A stretch of 64,000 nt of DNA from Jejuia rubra (GTDB lineage Bacteria > Bacteroidota > Bacteroidia > Flavobacteriales > Flavobacteriaceae), in NCBI RefSeq assembly GCF_042684665.1, contig NZ_JBHULY010000034.1, positions 248,001 through 312,000 on the forward strand, in the 5' to 3' direction. The position numbers were made by a program, and so were the translations under genes. The notes under the pieces were generated by a model. It saw only the letters and a list, made by a program, of their open reading frames with translations. It ran no database searches and was not told the origin of the DNA. Each line of letters opens with the position of its first letter. Within the stretch, counting starts at the first letter, position 1. Of this stretch, positions 1 through 7,912 are shown piece by piece.

Positions 1-296
1 GATAAACGAAACAATAATTTTGCCCGTTTTAAAGGCGTACCCGATGTTTTTGCGATTTTGGTAACGTGCCTTTCGGATTGCTTCATTTTTTTTGAACCCG
101 GCCCCAAATCATGGACTTTAATAAACCTGTCGGTCCGAAGCAATGAAGATTTATACTTCGCTAGACTTCCGTAAGAAGGATACTCTTTTTTGTCATAAAA
201 ACATTGTGTTACCAAATCAAACACAAAAGGGGAGTGCACACCGTGCTGATTGGTGGACTTGAATAAAAACTTTATATATTGAATTAATTGGTACAA
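1..296 (-). CDS. class I SAM-dependent methyltransferase, N-terminal part (cut by window edge)
   Basis: This open frame runs off the left edge. About 98 residues are visible, with the conserved flavobacterial N-terminus STNQHGVHSPFVFDLV, then FYDKKEYPSY and the helix SLKRAK-like segment TPLKRAKLLFRL that precedes the SAM-binding Rossmann fold. The SAM motifs themselves lie outside the window. No ATG occurs between the upstream in-frame stop and the conserved segment, so I place the start at TTG 294-296, giving MYQLIQYIKFLFK. The gene follows the ABC-F gene on the same strand after about 125 bp. Substrate unknown. The family match rests on remembered homologues of this N-terminus, so I am fairly but not fully sure. 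Confidence 0.72.
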   Translation of the reverse strand, partial: MYQLIQYIKFLFKSTNQHGVHSPFVFDLVTQCFYDKKEYPSYGSLAKYKSSLLRTDRFIKVHDLGPGSKKMKQSERHVTKIAKTSGTPLKRAKLLFRL

Positions 297-421
297 TTTC
301 AGTTTCGAGTTTCAGGTTTCAAATTTGTGGCTTAAACATGATTTTTATAGTTGGAATTTGGAATTTAGTTTTTGGAATTTTTACACGTTTCCTTTGCGCC
401 TTCGCAACTTTGCGAGAAACA

Positions 422-2287
422 TCATTCTTCCAATTTAGCCGACAACTCAAACCAGCGTTCTTCCTTGGCTTCAATCGTATCAATAATTTTCTGGAGATCT
501 TCAGACAGCTTGTTAATTTCGTCTTGAGTTAAATCCGGATTATTGAATTTATTCTCTAACTCCTTTTTATCATATGCCAACGAATTTAACTTACTTTCAA
601 TATTGCGCAATTCCTTTTCTTCATTAAAAGACAATTTTGAGGCCTCGTTTTCCTTCCAAGAAGTTTTGTTTTTTTTGTCTTCTGAAGCATCACTCGAAAC
701 AACAGGTTGGCTGTCTTCGTAAATCCTATAATCCGTATAATTCCCTGGAAAATCTTCAATCACCCCTTCACCTTTAAACACAAATAAATGGTCCACGATT
801 TTGTCCATAAAATAGCGGTCATGGGACACCACAATTATGCATCCTGGAAAGTCCAAAAGGAAATTTTCCAAAACATTCAAGGTGACAATATCTAAATCAT
901 TGGTGGGCTCATCCAAAATCAAAAAGTTTGGGTTTTGAATCAACACAGTACACAAATACAACCGTTTTCGTTCGCCACCGCTCAGTTTTTCAACATAGTC
1001 GTACTGTTTTTTTCTGCTGAACAGAAAGCGTTCCAACAATTGTTGCGCACTAATCTGCCTGCCTTTTTTCAATGGAATAAAATCCCCAAACTCACGAATG
1101 ACATCTATTACCTTCTGTTCAGGCTTTATAGTAATACCGCTTTGGGTGTAATAGCCAAATTTTACAGTATCACCCTTGACCACTTTGCCACCATCTGGTT
1201 TTGCGGTTTGGGTAAGTATGTTTAGGAAGGTGGTTTTTCCAGTGCCATTTTTTCCAATAATCCCAACACGCTCACCTTTTTTAAAGGTGTAGTCAAAACT
1301 ATTGAGTATCACTTTATCCTTAAACGCTTTTGAAACTTTATGGAACTCGATAATCTTGCTCCCGAGACGTTCCATGTTAAGTTCCAACTGCATTTGATGG
1401 TCCTTCCTGCGCTGATGGGCTTTGTGCTTGATTTCGAAGAAATCATCAATTCTGGATTTGGATTTTGTGGTACGCGCTTTAGGCTGTCGGCGCATCCACT
1501 CCAATTCCTTTTTAAAAAGCTGTTTTGTTTTTCCGGCTTCCACTTCCTCACGTTCTTTGCGTTCCTCCTTTTTTTCGAGATAATAGGAGTAGTTTCCTTT
1601 ATAACTATACAGTTGCCCGTTATCCAGTTCAATAATTTCGTTACAGACACGCTCCAAAAAATAGCGGTCGTGTGTTACCATAAAAAGCGTTATGTTTTCC
1701 TTGGCAAAGAAATCCTCCAGCCATTCTATCATTTCCAAATCCAAATGGTTGGTAGGCTCATCCAAAATCAGCAAGTCGGGCTTATTGATAAGAGCATTGG
1801 CCAAAGCCAATCGCTTTTTTTGTCCACCAGAAAGTGTGCTCACTTTTTGGTTTAAGTCCTCCAATTTTAATTTGAAAAGAATCTGTTTGTAGAGGGTTTC
1901 AAAATCCCATGCCTGATGCTGTTCCATTGCATCGAATGCCTTTTGGTAGGCATCCGTATCTTCTGGGTTCAAGAGGGATTTCTCGTAATCTGAAATAATT
2001 TTTAAAACCGGATTATCACTGGCTAAAATGGTGTCTTCAACAGTAAGGGATTTGTCAAACTTTGGGTCTTGGGACAAAAAGGCGACTTTGATGTTTTTGC
2101 GATAAATAACGGTGCCAGAATCTGCAGTATCGTCTCCAGAAAGGATATTTAAAATAGAAGTTTTGCCAGTGCCATTTTTAGCAATAAAAGCTATTTTTTG
2201 ATCTTTATGCACACTAAATGAAATATTTTCAAAAAGTGTGAGTTCTCCATAGGATTTTGATATGTTTTCGACCGTTAAAAAGTTCAA
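422..2287 (-). CDS. ABC-F family ATP-binding protein (Uup/EttA-like)
   Basis: Soluble protein with two ABC ATPase domains in tandem and no membrane segment. This is the ABC-F architecture, whose members act on ribosomes or translation rather than transport. Domain 1 has Walker A AKNGTGKTS near residues 36-44, signature LSGGQKKR near 152 and Walker B LILDEPTNHLD near 175. Domain 2 has GKNGTGKTT, LSGGERKR and LILDEPTNDLD. A charged linker separates them, and the C-terminal 70 residues look like a coiled coil, as in Uup. The longest frame begins at TTG 2323, but the family N-terminus (MNFLTVENISKSYGE) begins at TTG 2287, which I use. It is divergent from the polysaccharide locus with only about 100 bp between them. 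Confidence 0.93.
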   Translation of the reverse strand: MNFLTVENISKSYGELTLFENISFSVHKDQKIAFIAKNGTGKTSILNILSGDDTADSGTVIYRKNIKVAFLSQDPKFDKSLTVEDTILASDNPVLKIISDYEKSLLNPEDTDAYQKAFDAMEQHQAWDFETLYKQILFKLKLEDLNQKVSTLSGGQKKRLALANALINKPDLLILDEPTNHLDLEMIEWLEDFFAKENITLFMVTHDRYFLERVCNEIIELDNGQLYSYKGNYSYYLEKKEERKEREEVEAGKTKQLFKKELEWMRRQPKARTTKSKSRIDDFFEIKHKAHQRRKDHQMQLELNMERLGSKIIEFHKVSKAFKDKVILNSFDYTFKKGERVGIIGKNGTGKTTFLNILTQTAKPDGGKVVKGDTVKFGYYTQSGITIKPEQKVIDVIREFGDFIPLKKGRQISAQQLLERFLFSRKKQYDYVEKLSGGERKRLYLCTVLIQNPNFLILDEPTNDLDIVTLNVLENFLLDFPGCIIVVSHDRYFMDKIVDHLFVFKGEGVIEDFPGNYTDYRIYEDSQPVVSSDASEDKKNKTSWKENEASKLSFNEEKELRNIESKLNSLAYDKKELENKFNNPDLTQDEINKLSEDLQKIIDTIEAKEERWFELSAKLEE

Positions 2288-2361
2288 AAGAAAGTTTTTT
2301 GCAAATAACGGATAAAAAACCAAAAAATCCGATTAAAGTTTTATTATTCACGATGAAAGGT

Positions 2362-2369
2362 TATATTTG
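2362..2369 (+). promoter_or_regulatory. TAnnTTTG -7 promoter box of the polysaccharide operon
   Basis: TATATTTG is an exact match to the Bacteroidota -7 consensus TAnnTTTG. A T-rich GTTTTA at 2338-2343 lies 19 bp upstream, at the right distance for a weak -33 element. The box ends 20 bp before the ATG of the Wza-like gene, which leaves a very short leader. It is the only clear promoter in front of the 40-kb run of plus-strand genes. The consensus is established for the phylum; its use here is inferred. Confidence 0.6.
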
Positions 2370-2389
2370 CTCAACTCAAACCCCTAGGA

Positions 2390-3181
2390 ATGAAGCGATT
2401 TATTTGGTTTAACCTACTAATTTTTGGCGTGTTATTCTCCTCATGTATCACCAATAAAGATGTGGTGTATTTGCAAGATAAAGGTACTGTGGTAGATGAT
2501 GCATCCCAAATTCAGGCTTTAGTTAAACCTTACCGGGTGCAGGTTAATGATATTTTGAGTATCAATGTTAAAGCATTGGACAATGAATTAACGGCTATTT
2601 TTAATCCGGTTGATGGCGCAAATCAAGGGACTAGTCAAGGGGGGTTGTATTTCAACGGTTTTACGGTAGATTTACATGGAAATATTGAGTTTCCTATTTT
2701 AGGCGAAATCAATGTTTTGGGGTTTACTGTTGAGGAAATTGAAGATAAGGTTGAAAACGAACTATTGAACAACTATTTTAAGGAAACGGCTGAAATATTT
2801 GTAACTGTTAAACTATCCGGATTGCGTTACACAGTTACCGGAGAGACAGGCGGCACGGGAGTTTACACCTTGTTTCAGGACAGAGTTAATATCATTGAGG
2901 CTTTGGCCAATGCCGGGGATATTAGGACAACGGGTGATAGAACGGATGTATTGGTCATAAGGCAATATCCTGATGGGCAAAAGATCCATCATATTGATCT
3001 AACAGATATTGCGGCCATGAAATCACCTTATTATTTCATCCAGCCTAATGATATTATTTTGGTTAAGCCTTTAAAGCGCAAAGTACTGGGAGCGGGGGAA
3101 ACGGCAACGCAAACTCTACGTACTGTGGTTTCCATTTTTTCCGTGTTGGTTTCAACATATTTCTTAGTTCAAAACCTTTAA
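2390..3181 (+). CDS. Wza-like polysaccharide export lipoprotein
   Basis: Outer-membrane polysaccharide export protein of the Poly_export/SLBB family. It has a lipoprotein signal with a lipobox (FSSC, Cys19). The Poly_export domain follows (YRVQVNDILSINV, near 53-65), with FPILGEINVLGFTVEEIEDKV typical of the family, then an SLBB-type domain (YTVTGETGGTGVYTL). A hydrophobic C-terminal segment (TVVSIFSVLVSTYFLV) ends the protein, as in many Bacteroidota homologues. The length of 263 residues is shorter than E. coli Wza (about 380) but usual for this phylum. It is the first gene of the locus and sits 9 bp before the Wzc-like kinase, its expected partner in the envelope-spanning exporter. Confidence 0.92.
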   Translation: MKRFIWFNLLIFGVLFSSCITNKDVVYLQDKGTVVDDASQIQALVKPYRVQVNDILSINVKALDNELTAIFNPVDGANQGTSQGGLYFNGFTVDLHGNIEFPILGEINVLGFTVEEIEDKVENELLNNYFKETAEIFVTVKLSGLRYTVTGETGGTGVYTLFQDRVNIIEALANAGDIRTTGDRTDVLVIRQYPDGQKIHHIDLTDIAAMKSPYYFIQPNDIILVKPLKRKVLGAGETATQTLRTVVSIFSVLVSTYFLVQNL

Positions 3182-3190
3182 CAGCTGATT

Positions 3191-5662
3191 ATGAGCGACG
3201 AATTTGACGTACTGGAATCTACCACAGCCTCCTCTTCAACTTTTGATATTAAGAAGTTTTTGTTTAGGGCGTTAAGCTATTGGAAGTTATTCCTTTTATT
3301 GCTTATAATAGGAGTTTTTCTAGTGTATCAAAAAAACATTCGAGAGGAGTTTTCATTTCGCTTGGGTACAAAAATTTCTGTTGAAGACGATAGTAACCCT
3401 TTGTTTACATCAAACGCCAGTTTAACTTTTAATTGGGGCGGGGTTACCTCCAAGGTGCAGACCATGATTGTAACCTTAAAGTCCAGATCGCACCATGAAA
3501 AGGTGGTAGAGCGTTTGGAATTTTACAAAAGCTATTTGCAGGATGGTAGGTTTCGAAAAAAGGATATATATAAAGCGGCCCCTTTTAGGTTCAACCACCA
3601 ATACGATTTTCCACAGTTATTGAATATTCCCATAAAGATTACTTTTATAGACTCCACCAAATATGATTTGGAAGTGGATTTTCAATCGAATATGGCTGCT
3701 GTTCAAAACTATTTTGACAAAAGTATGCACCAGGTTTCTGTGCCCATGGGGCCTTTTAAGGCGCAGTATAAAATCAACGATTCCATTGATCTGCCATTTT
3801 TAAAAGGGGATTTAATTAAAGTAGATCACAGAAAGATAGTCCCTGGTTCCACGTTTTATATTCAATTTAGAAACTTTAATGGGATTGTGGCCAGTTATAG
3901 GGCTAGGACCGATGTGGCCAACACTAGAAATTCTCCAATTTTGGATATTTCGCTTATTGATAAGAATACCCAAAAAATAGTAGATTATTTAAATACAGTG
4001 GTAGAGGTATTAAGCGAAGACCAACTCAACAGGAAAAACCAATATGCAACCAATGCCATTGCCTTTATTGATAAGCAATTGTCAAGGGTTAAAGGTGAGC
4101 TTTCGGAAAATGCTTCAGAACTTAACGATTACAGAAGAAAGAAGAAAATATACGGAATGAGTAGCGAAAGCGAAATGCTGAACGAAAAGTTTACTTCTCT
4201 GGATAACCAGCAAGTGGCCATAAATAGGCAATTAAGCTACTATGACAATCTGAAAAACTACTTATTAACGAGCAATGCTTTTACAGAAATACCTGCACCT
4301 TCCATTGCGGGGATTGATGATAGAAACATCCTTAGTAATATTTCAAAAATTAATGAACTCTCCGTTGAAAAGTCGAAGTTGCAATATTCAGTAAGAGAGA
4401 ATGCCACAATTTTTGATGATTTAAATAGGGAGATTGAAGGACTCAAAAAAGTACTTTTAGAGAATATTAGTTCGGTTACTAACATCTTGAACAAAGAATT
4501 GGAAGATACCAAGTCCCAATTATACTCTGTTGAAGCCAAATTTGTAAAACTACCGGAAGAACAGCAGGAACTGTTGGCCATTCAAAGGCAATATAGTTTG
4601 AGCCAACAAACCTATAACGTGTTTTTGGCCAAACGGGGAGAGGCCGAAATTATCAAAGCGTCAAACGTGTCGGATATCGTAATTGTGGACTCGGCCAAGA
4701 ACACAGGTGCCCAAGTATTAGGCAGAAATTTAGGAATTAGATATATTTTTGTCCTGTTTGGAGCTTTGTTGATTCCTTTGTTATTGGCATTTCTTGTAAC
4801 TATTTTCGATACAAAAATCCACAATCCCCAAGATTTGGAAGGGCTGTCTTCCATTCCCGTTTTAGGAGTAGTTGGAAAAAATACTTTAGATAATAATTTG
4901 GCCGTACAAAGACAGCCAAAATCGTCGTTATCCGAGGCATTTAGAGCAGTAAGGTCTAGCCTTCAATATGTGTACAAAAGGCAAAAGGCGGAAGGCGCTA
5001 AAACCGTAATGGTCACATCCTCAGTAAGTGGTGAAGGGAAGACATTCTGTTCTATTAATATAGCAACGGTATTTGCCATGGGTGGCAAGAAAACCCTACT
5101 GCTAGGCTTAGATTTGAGAAAACCGAAAATATTCGGGGATTTTGATATTAAAAACGATATTGGCGTGGTCAACTATCTTATCGGACAAAAAGAATGGAAG
5201 GACACGGTTCAAAAAACCATGGTCAAAAACTTGGATGTTATTACATCTGGGCCTATCCCACCAAACCCCTCGGAGCTTTTAATGAATGACAGAATGAGCG
5301 ATTTAATAGAGGATTTAAAAGGGCATTATGATTTTATTGTTTTGGACACACCACCAGTGGGGTTGGTGGCAGATGCTATTGAACTGACTGAATATGCGGA
5401 TGCCTCTATTTATGTGGTAAGGCAAGATTATACAAAGAAAGGGATGATTAGCCTTATCAACTCGAAATACGAAAAAGGAGAGATCAAGAACCTTAGCTTT
5501 CTTTATAATGGTTATGATCAAAAAGCTAAATACGGCTACGGTTATGGCTACGGTTATGGCTACGGCTATGGTTACGGAAGTTATGCCAACGGCTATCATA
5601 ATGAGAACATGAAAGATAAAGGTGTTTTAGTGAAGTTTAAACGATTGCTAAAGTTTAAATAA
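3191..5662 (+). CDS. Wzc-like tyrosine autokinase / polysaccharide co-polymerase
   Basis: Inner-membrane chain-length regulator and BY-kinase. A first membrane segment lies near residues 31-46 and a second near 517-540. Between them is a large periplasmic region with coiled-coil stretches (GNVR/Wzz type). The cytoplasmic kinase domain has Walker A (SGEGK, near 613-617), Walker A' (LGLDLRKP) and Walker B (FIVLDTPP, near 714-721). The tail has eight consecutive Tyr-Gly pairs plus two further tyrosines, the expected autophosphorylation cluster. In this family, cycling of phosphorylation controls polymer length with Wzy. No cognate Wzb phosphatase gene was seen in the window. The stop codon overlaps the next start (TAATG). 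Confidence 0.95.
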   Translation: MSDEFDVLESTTASSSTFDIKKFLFRALSYWKLFLLLLIIGVFLVYQKNIREEFSFRLGTKISVEDDSNPLFTSNASLTFNWGGVTSKVQTMIVTLKSRSHHEKVVERLEFYKSYLQDGRFRKKDIYKAAPFRFNHQYDFPQLLNIPIKITFIDSTKYDLEVDFQSNMAAVQNYFDKSMHQVSVPMGPFKAQYKINDSIDLPFLKGDLIKVDHRKIVPGSTFYIQFRNFNGIVASYRARTDVANTRNSPILDISLIDKNTQKIVDYLNTVVEVLSEDQLNRKNQYATNAIAFIDKQLSRVKGELSENASELNDYRRKKKIYGMSSESEMLNEKFTSLDNQQVAINRQLSYYDNLKNYLLTSNAFTEIPAPSIAGIDDRNILSNISKINELSVEKSKLQYSVRENATIFDDLNREIEGLKKVLLENISSVTNILNKELEDTKSQLYSVEAKFVKLPEEQQELLAIQRQYSLSQQTYNVFLAKRGEAEIIKASNVSDIVIVDSAKNTGAQVLGRNLGIRYIFVLFGALLIPLLLAFLVTIFDTKIHNPQDLEGLSSIPVLGVVGKNTLDNNLAVQRQPKSSLSEAFRAVRSSLQYVYKRQKAEGAKTVMVTSSVSGEGKTFCSINIATVFAMGGKKTLLLGLDLRKPKIFGDFDIKNDIGVVNYLIGQKEWKDTVQKTMVKNLDVITSGPIPPNPSELLMNDRMSDLIEDLKGHYDFIVLDTPPVGLVADAIELTEYADASIYVVRQDYTKKGMISLINSKYEKGEIKNLSFLYNGYDQKAKYGYGYGYGYGYGYGYGSYANGYHNENMKDKGVLVKFKRLLKFK
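5531..5578 (+). repeat. in-frame hexanucleotide repeat (TAYGGN)8 encoding Tyr-Gly pairs
   Basis: Eight contiguous six-base units of the form TAC/TAT + GGC/GGT/GGA lie inside the tail of the Wzc-like kinase. Each unit encodes Tyr-Gly, so gain or loss of units keeps the reading frame but changes the number of phosphorylatable tyrosines. Third positions vary between units, which suggests either selection at the protein level or age. Confidence 0.9.
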
Positions 5663-6453
5663 TGCTGAAAGAGATGCTTTCCTATGCAATAAAAGCGGCC
5701 ATAGGTGCTGGTGCTGAAATAATGGACACTTACCATACAGATGTGGATGTTTACTTAAAATCTGATAATTCACCTTTAACTATCGCCGATCAAAAAGCAA
5801 ATCAATTCATTGATGGGGTTTTAAAGTCTACAGGGCTTCCAATAATTAGTGAAGAAAATAAGCAAGATGCCTTTGAAGTTAGACAAACATGGGACACATG
5901 TTGGATTGTAGATCCGTTGGATGGCACAAAGGAATTTATAAAGCGTAATGGAGAATTTACCGTTAATATTGCCTTAATTCAACATGGGAAACCTGTCCTC
6001 GGTGTTATATATGTACCGGTTGCCAAAATCTTATATTATGCCATTGTTTCAGAGGGAAAGGCTTTTAAATGTATTTTGAAACAGCATATGTTTGCCAAAG
6101 AATTATTTGAAAATAGTACGGAGATCCTTCGTGCGAAAAATAGCGACCCTGAAATTAAGGTAGTCGGTAGTCGCTCCCATCAAAATGAAGCGACGCTTAA
6201 TTATATATCTGCCTTAGAATCCAAAGGACATAAAATTCAGTTGGTTTCCAAAGGCAGTTCGCTAAAATTTTGCATAGTTGCTGAGGGCTTGGCATCCATT
6301 TATCCTAGATTCGCTCCAACTATGGAATGGGATACCGCAGCAGGCCATGCCATTTGCAATGCCGTTGGCGTCAGTGTTAGCCAAGTAGACAGCCAGGAGG
6401 AATTACAATACAATAAAGCCGATTTGTTGAACCCTTATTTTATCGTGCATTAG
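5662..6453 (+). CDS. cysQ: 3'(2'),5'-bisphosphate nucleotidase CysQ
   Basis: Member of the inositol monophosphatase superfamily. It dephosphorylates 3'-phosphoadenosine 5'-phosphate (PAP), the by-product of PAPS-dependent sulfotransfer. The metal-binding motif DPLDGTKEFI is near residues 84-93 and the second motif WDTAAGHAI near 222-230, with FTVNIALI and GVIYVP between them. The length of 263 residues fits CysQ (about 250-270). It starts in the stop codon of the kinase gene and is followed 5 bp later by cysC, so the two are translationally linked. Together with the sulfotransferase at 10827 the context argues for PAP recycling during polysaccharide sulfation rather than for inositol metabolism. 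Confidence 0.93.
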   Translation: MLKEMLSYAIKAAIGAGAEIMDTYHTDVDVYLKSDNSPLTIADQKANQFIDGVLKSTGLPIISEENKQDAFEVRQTWDTCWIVDPLDGTKEFIKRNGEFTVNIALIQHGKPVLGVIYVPVAKILYYAIVSEGKAFKCILKQHMFAKELFENSTEILRAKNSDPEIKVVGSRSHQNEATLNYISALESKGHKIQLVSKGSSLKFCIVAEGLASIYPRFAPTMEWDTAAGHAICNAVGVSVSQVDSQEELQYNKADLLNPYFIVH

Positions 6454-6458
6454 CCCAA

Positions 6459-7043
6459 ATGGAGAATATAAAAAAACAAAACTATACCATTAGCAGAAGT
6501 GATAGGGCTAATATCAAAGACCATGGCTCTTGCCTTATATGGTTAACGGGATTGTCCAGTTCTGGAAAATCTACAATTGCCAATTTGTTGGAAAAAGAAT
6601 TGTACTCTCAAGGTTTTCACACCTATGCTTTGGATGGTGATAATCTCAGACGGGGGCTAAATAAGGATTTGAAATTCACCAAGGAGGACCGTTTTGAAAA
6701 TTTAAGGCGTACGGCCGAGGTAGCCAAATTATTTGTAGATGCCGGTTTGGTGGTTATTGCTGCTTTTATTACCCCATACAATAAAATTCGCCATGAGATA
6801 CGAAGTATCGTGGGAAGTGAAGACTACATAGAAGTATTTGTAAATACACCTTTGGAAGTGTGTGAACAACGAGATGTAAAAGGGTTGTATAAAAAAGCTA
6901 GAGCTAATGAAATAATAAACTTTACAGGTATTAGTGCGCCCTTCGAAAATCCTGAAGCACCAGATGTCGTAATTGAAACGGTAAAGGAAAGTCCACAACA
7001 GGCCGTTGATAAAATTTTAAAGGTTTTAAAAAGTAAGCTCTAA
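6459..7043 (+). CDS. cysC: adenylyl-sulfate kinase CysC
   Basis: Phosphorylates adenosine 5'-phosphosulfate (APS) at the 3' position to make PAPS, the sulfate donor. Walker A GLSSSGKS is near residues 31-38, followed by the family motif LDGDNLRRGLN and the conserved RFENLRRTAEVAKLF. AFITPYNKIR and the FTGISAPFENPEAPD region complete the fold. The length of 194 residues is normal for stand-alone CysC. The ATP sulfurylase genes (cysD/cysN) that often accompany it are absent from the window, so APS must come from elsewhere in the genome. Confidence 0.95.
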   Translation: MENIKKQNYTISRSDRANIKDHGSCLIWLTGLSSSGKSTIANLLEKELYSQGFHTYALDGDNLRRGLNKDLKFTKEDRFENLRRTAEVAKLFVDAGLVVIAAFITPYNKIRHEIRSIVGSEDYIEVFVNTPLEVCEQRDVKGLYKKARANEIINFTGISAPFENPEAPDVVIETVKESPQQAVDKILKVLKSKL

Positions 7044-7063
7044 TTCCGCAGTATATTTGAGAA

Positions 7064-7909
7064 ATGCAGATGGAAACCAAGATTTACCAAAAGGAGAATA
7101 ACCTTAAGATCGGAAGGCTATTGAGAGATAGTGTTAGAGATTTTTTTGGCTCGCATTTTTTGGCAAAACAACTAGCTTCCCGGGATATAAAATCCCAATA
7201 TAGGCAATCCTATCTGGGGATTGTCTGGGCATTTATAACACCAGTAACGTCGGCATTGGTCTGGATATTCCTCAATATAAGTGGTACCGTAAAATTATCA
7301 GATACCGGTGTGCCGTATCCTATTTATGTATTCTCTGGTACCTTGATTTGGTCCATTATAAAAGATGCTATCAGTTTGCCAACTCAAAATACCAATGCGG
7401 CAAGAAACATACTTACAAAGATCAATTTTCCCAAAGAGGCATTGATACTTTCTGGAGTCTATAAATTGTTGTTTAACAGTGCTATAAAAATATTGTTACT
7501 GTTCATTTTGATATTGGTATTCGGATTGGCCTTCCATACGTCTTTACTTTTATTTCCCTTGGCACTTTTGGCCGCTATCTTGTTTGGGATTACGTTAGGG
7601 CTTTTTATTACCCCCATAGGTTTAATTTATACCGATGTTGCAAAAATTACAAACCTTGGTATGGGCTTGTTGATGTACGTTACGCCGGTGGTGTACGCCA
7701 TGCCAAAATCCGGTATTATGAAAACAATGATGGAAGTAAACCCGTTTACACCATTGGTTTTAACTACCAGAAGTTTAGTCTTGGGTACACCTTTAGAATA
7801 TTTAGGCTATTTCCTTTGGATAGTTACTATAAGCGCAGCCCTGTTTTTTATTGGACTGCTGTTTTACCGAATCTCAATTCCAATAATCGTTGAACGTTTA
7901 AGTGCGTAA
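7064..7909 (+). CDS. Wzm-like ABC-2 permease for polysaccharide export
   Basis: Integral membrane subunit of an ABC-2 polysaccharide or O-antigen exporter. The family entry motif LASRDIKSQYRQSYLGIVWAF is near residues 40-60. About six hydrophobic helices follow (for example ILLLFILILVFGLAF, LALLAAILFGITLGLFITP and FLWIVTISAALFFIGLLFY). The family motif NPFTPLVLTTRSLVLG is near 227-242. The length of 281 residues is usual. It is paired with the ATPase gene 3 bp downstream. A TATATTTG box at 7052-7059 directly before the ATG could be an internal promoter, but without a clear -33 element I treat it as weak. Confidence 0.93.
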   Translation: MQMETKIYQKENNLKIGRLLRDSVRDFFGSHFLAKQLASRDIKSQYRQSYLGIVWAFITPVTSALVWIFLNISGTVKLSDTGVPYPIYVFSGTLIWSIIKDAISLPTQNTNAARNILTKINFPKEALILSGVYKLLFNSAIKILLLFILILVFGLAFHTSLLLFPLALLAAILFGITLGLFITPIGLIYTDVAKITNLGMGLLMYVTPVVYAMPKSGIMKTMMEVNPFTPLVLTTRSLVLGTPLEYLGYFLWIVTISAALFFIGLLFYRISIPIIVERLSA

Positions 7910-7912
7910 CTT

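Noticed and set aside
338..532. A 64-codon plus-strand open frame near the left edge
   Set aside because: Phe-rich composition, and most of it is antisense to the 3' end of the ABC-F gene.
5531..5578. CRISPR-like direct repeats
   Set aside because: The repeat unit is 6 bp with no spacers and is translated as Tyr-Gly in the kinase tail.
7052..7059. TATATTTG as a promoter for the ABC exporter pair
   Set aside because: The box matches, but there is no good -33 element and it ends only 4 bp before the ATG; in AT-rich DNA such an 8-mer is expected by chance, so I did not list it as a feature.
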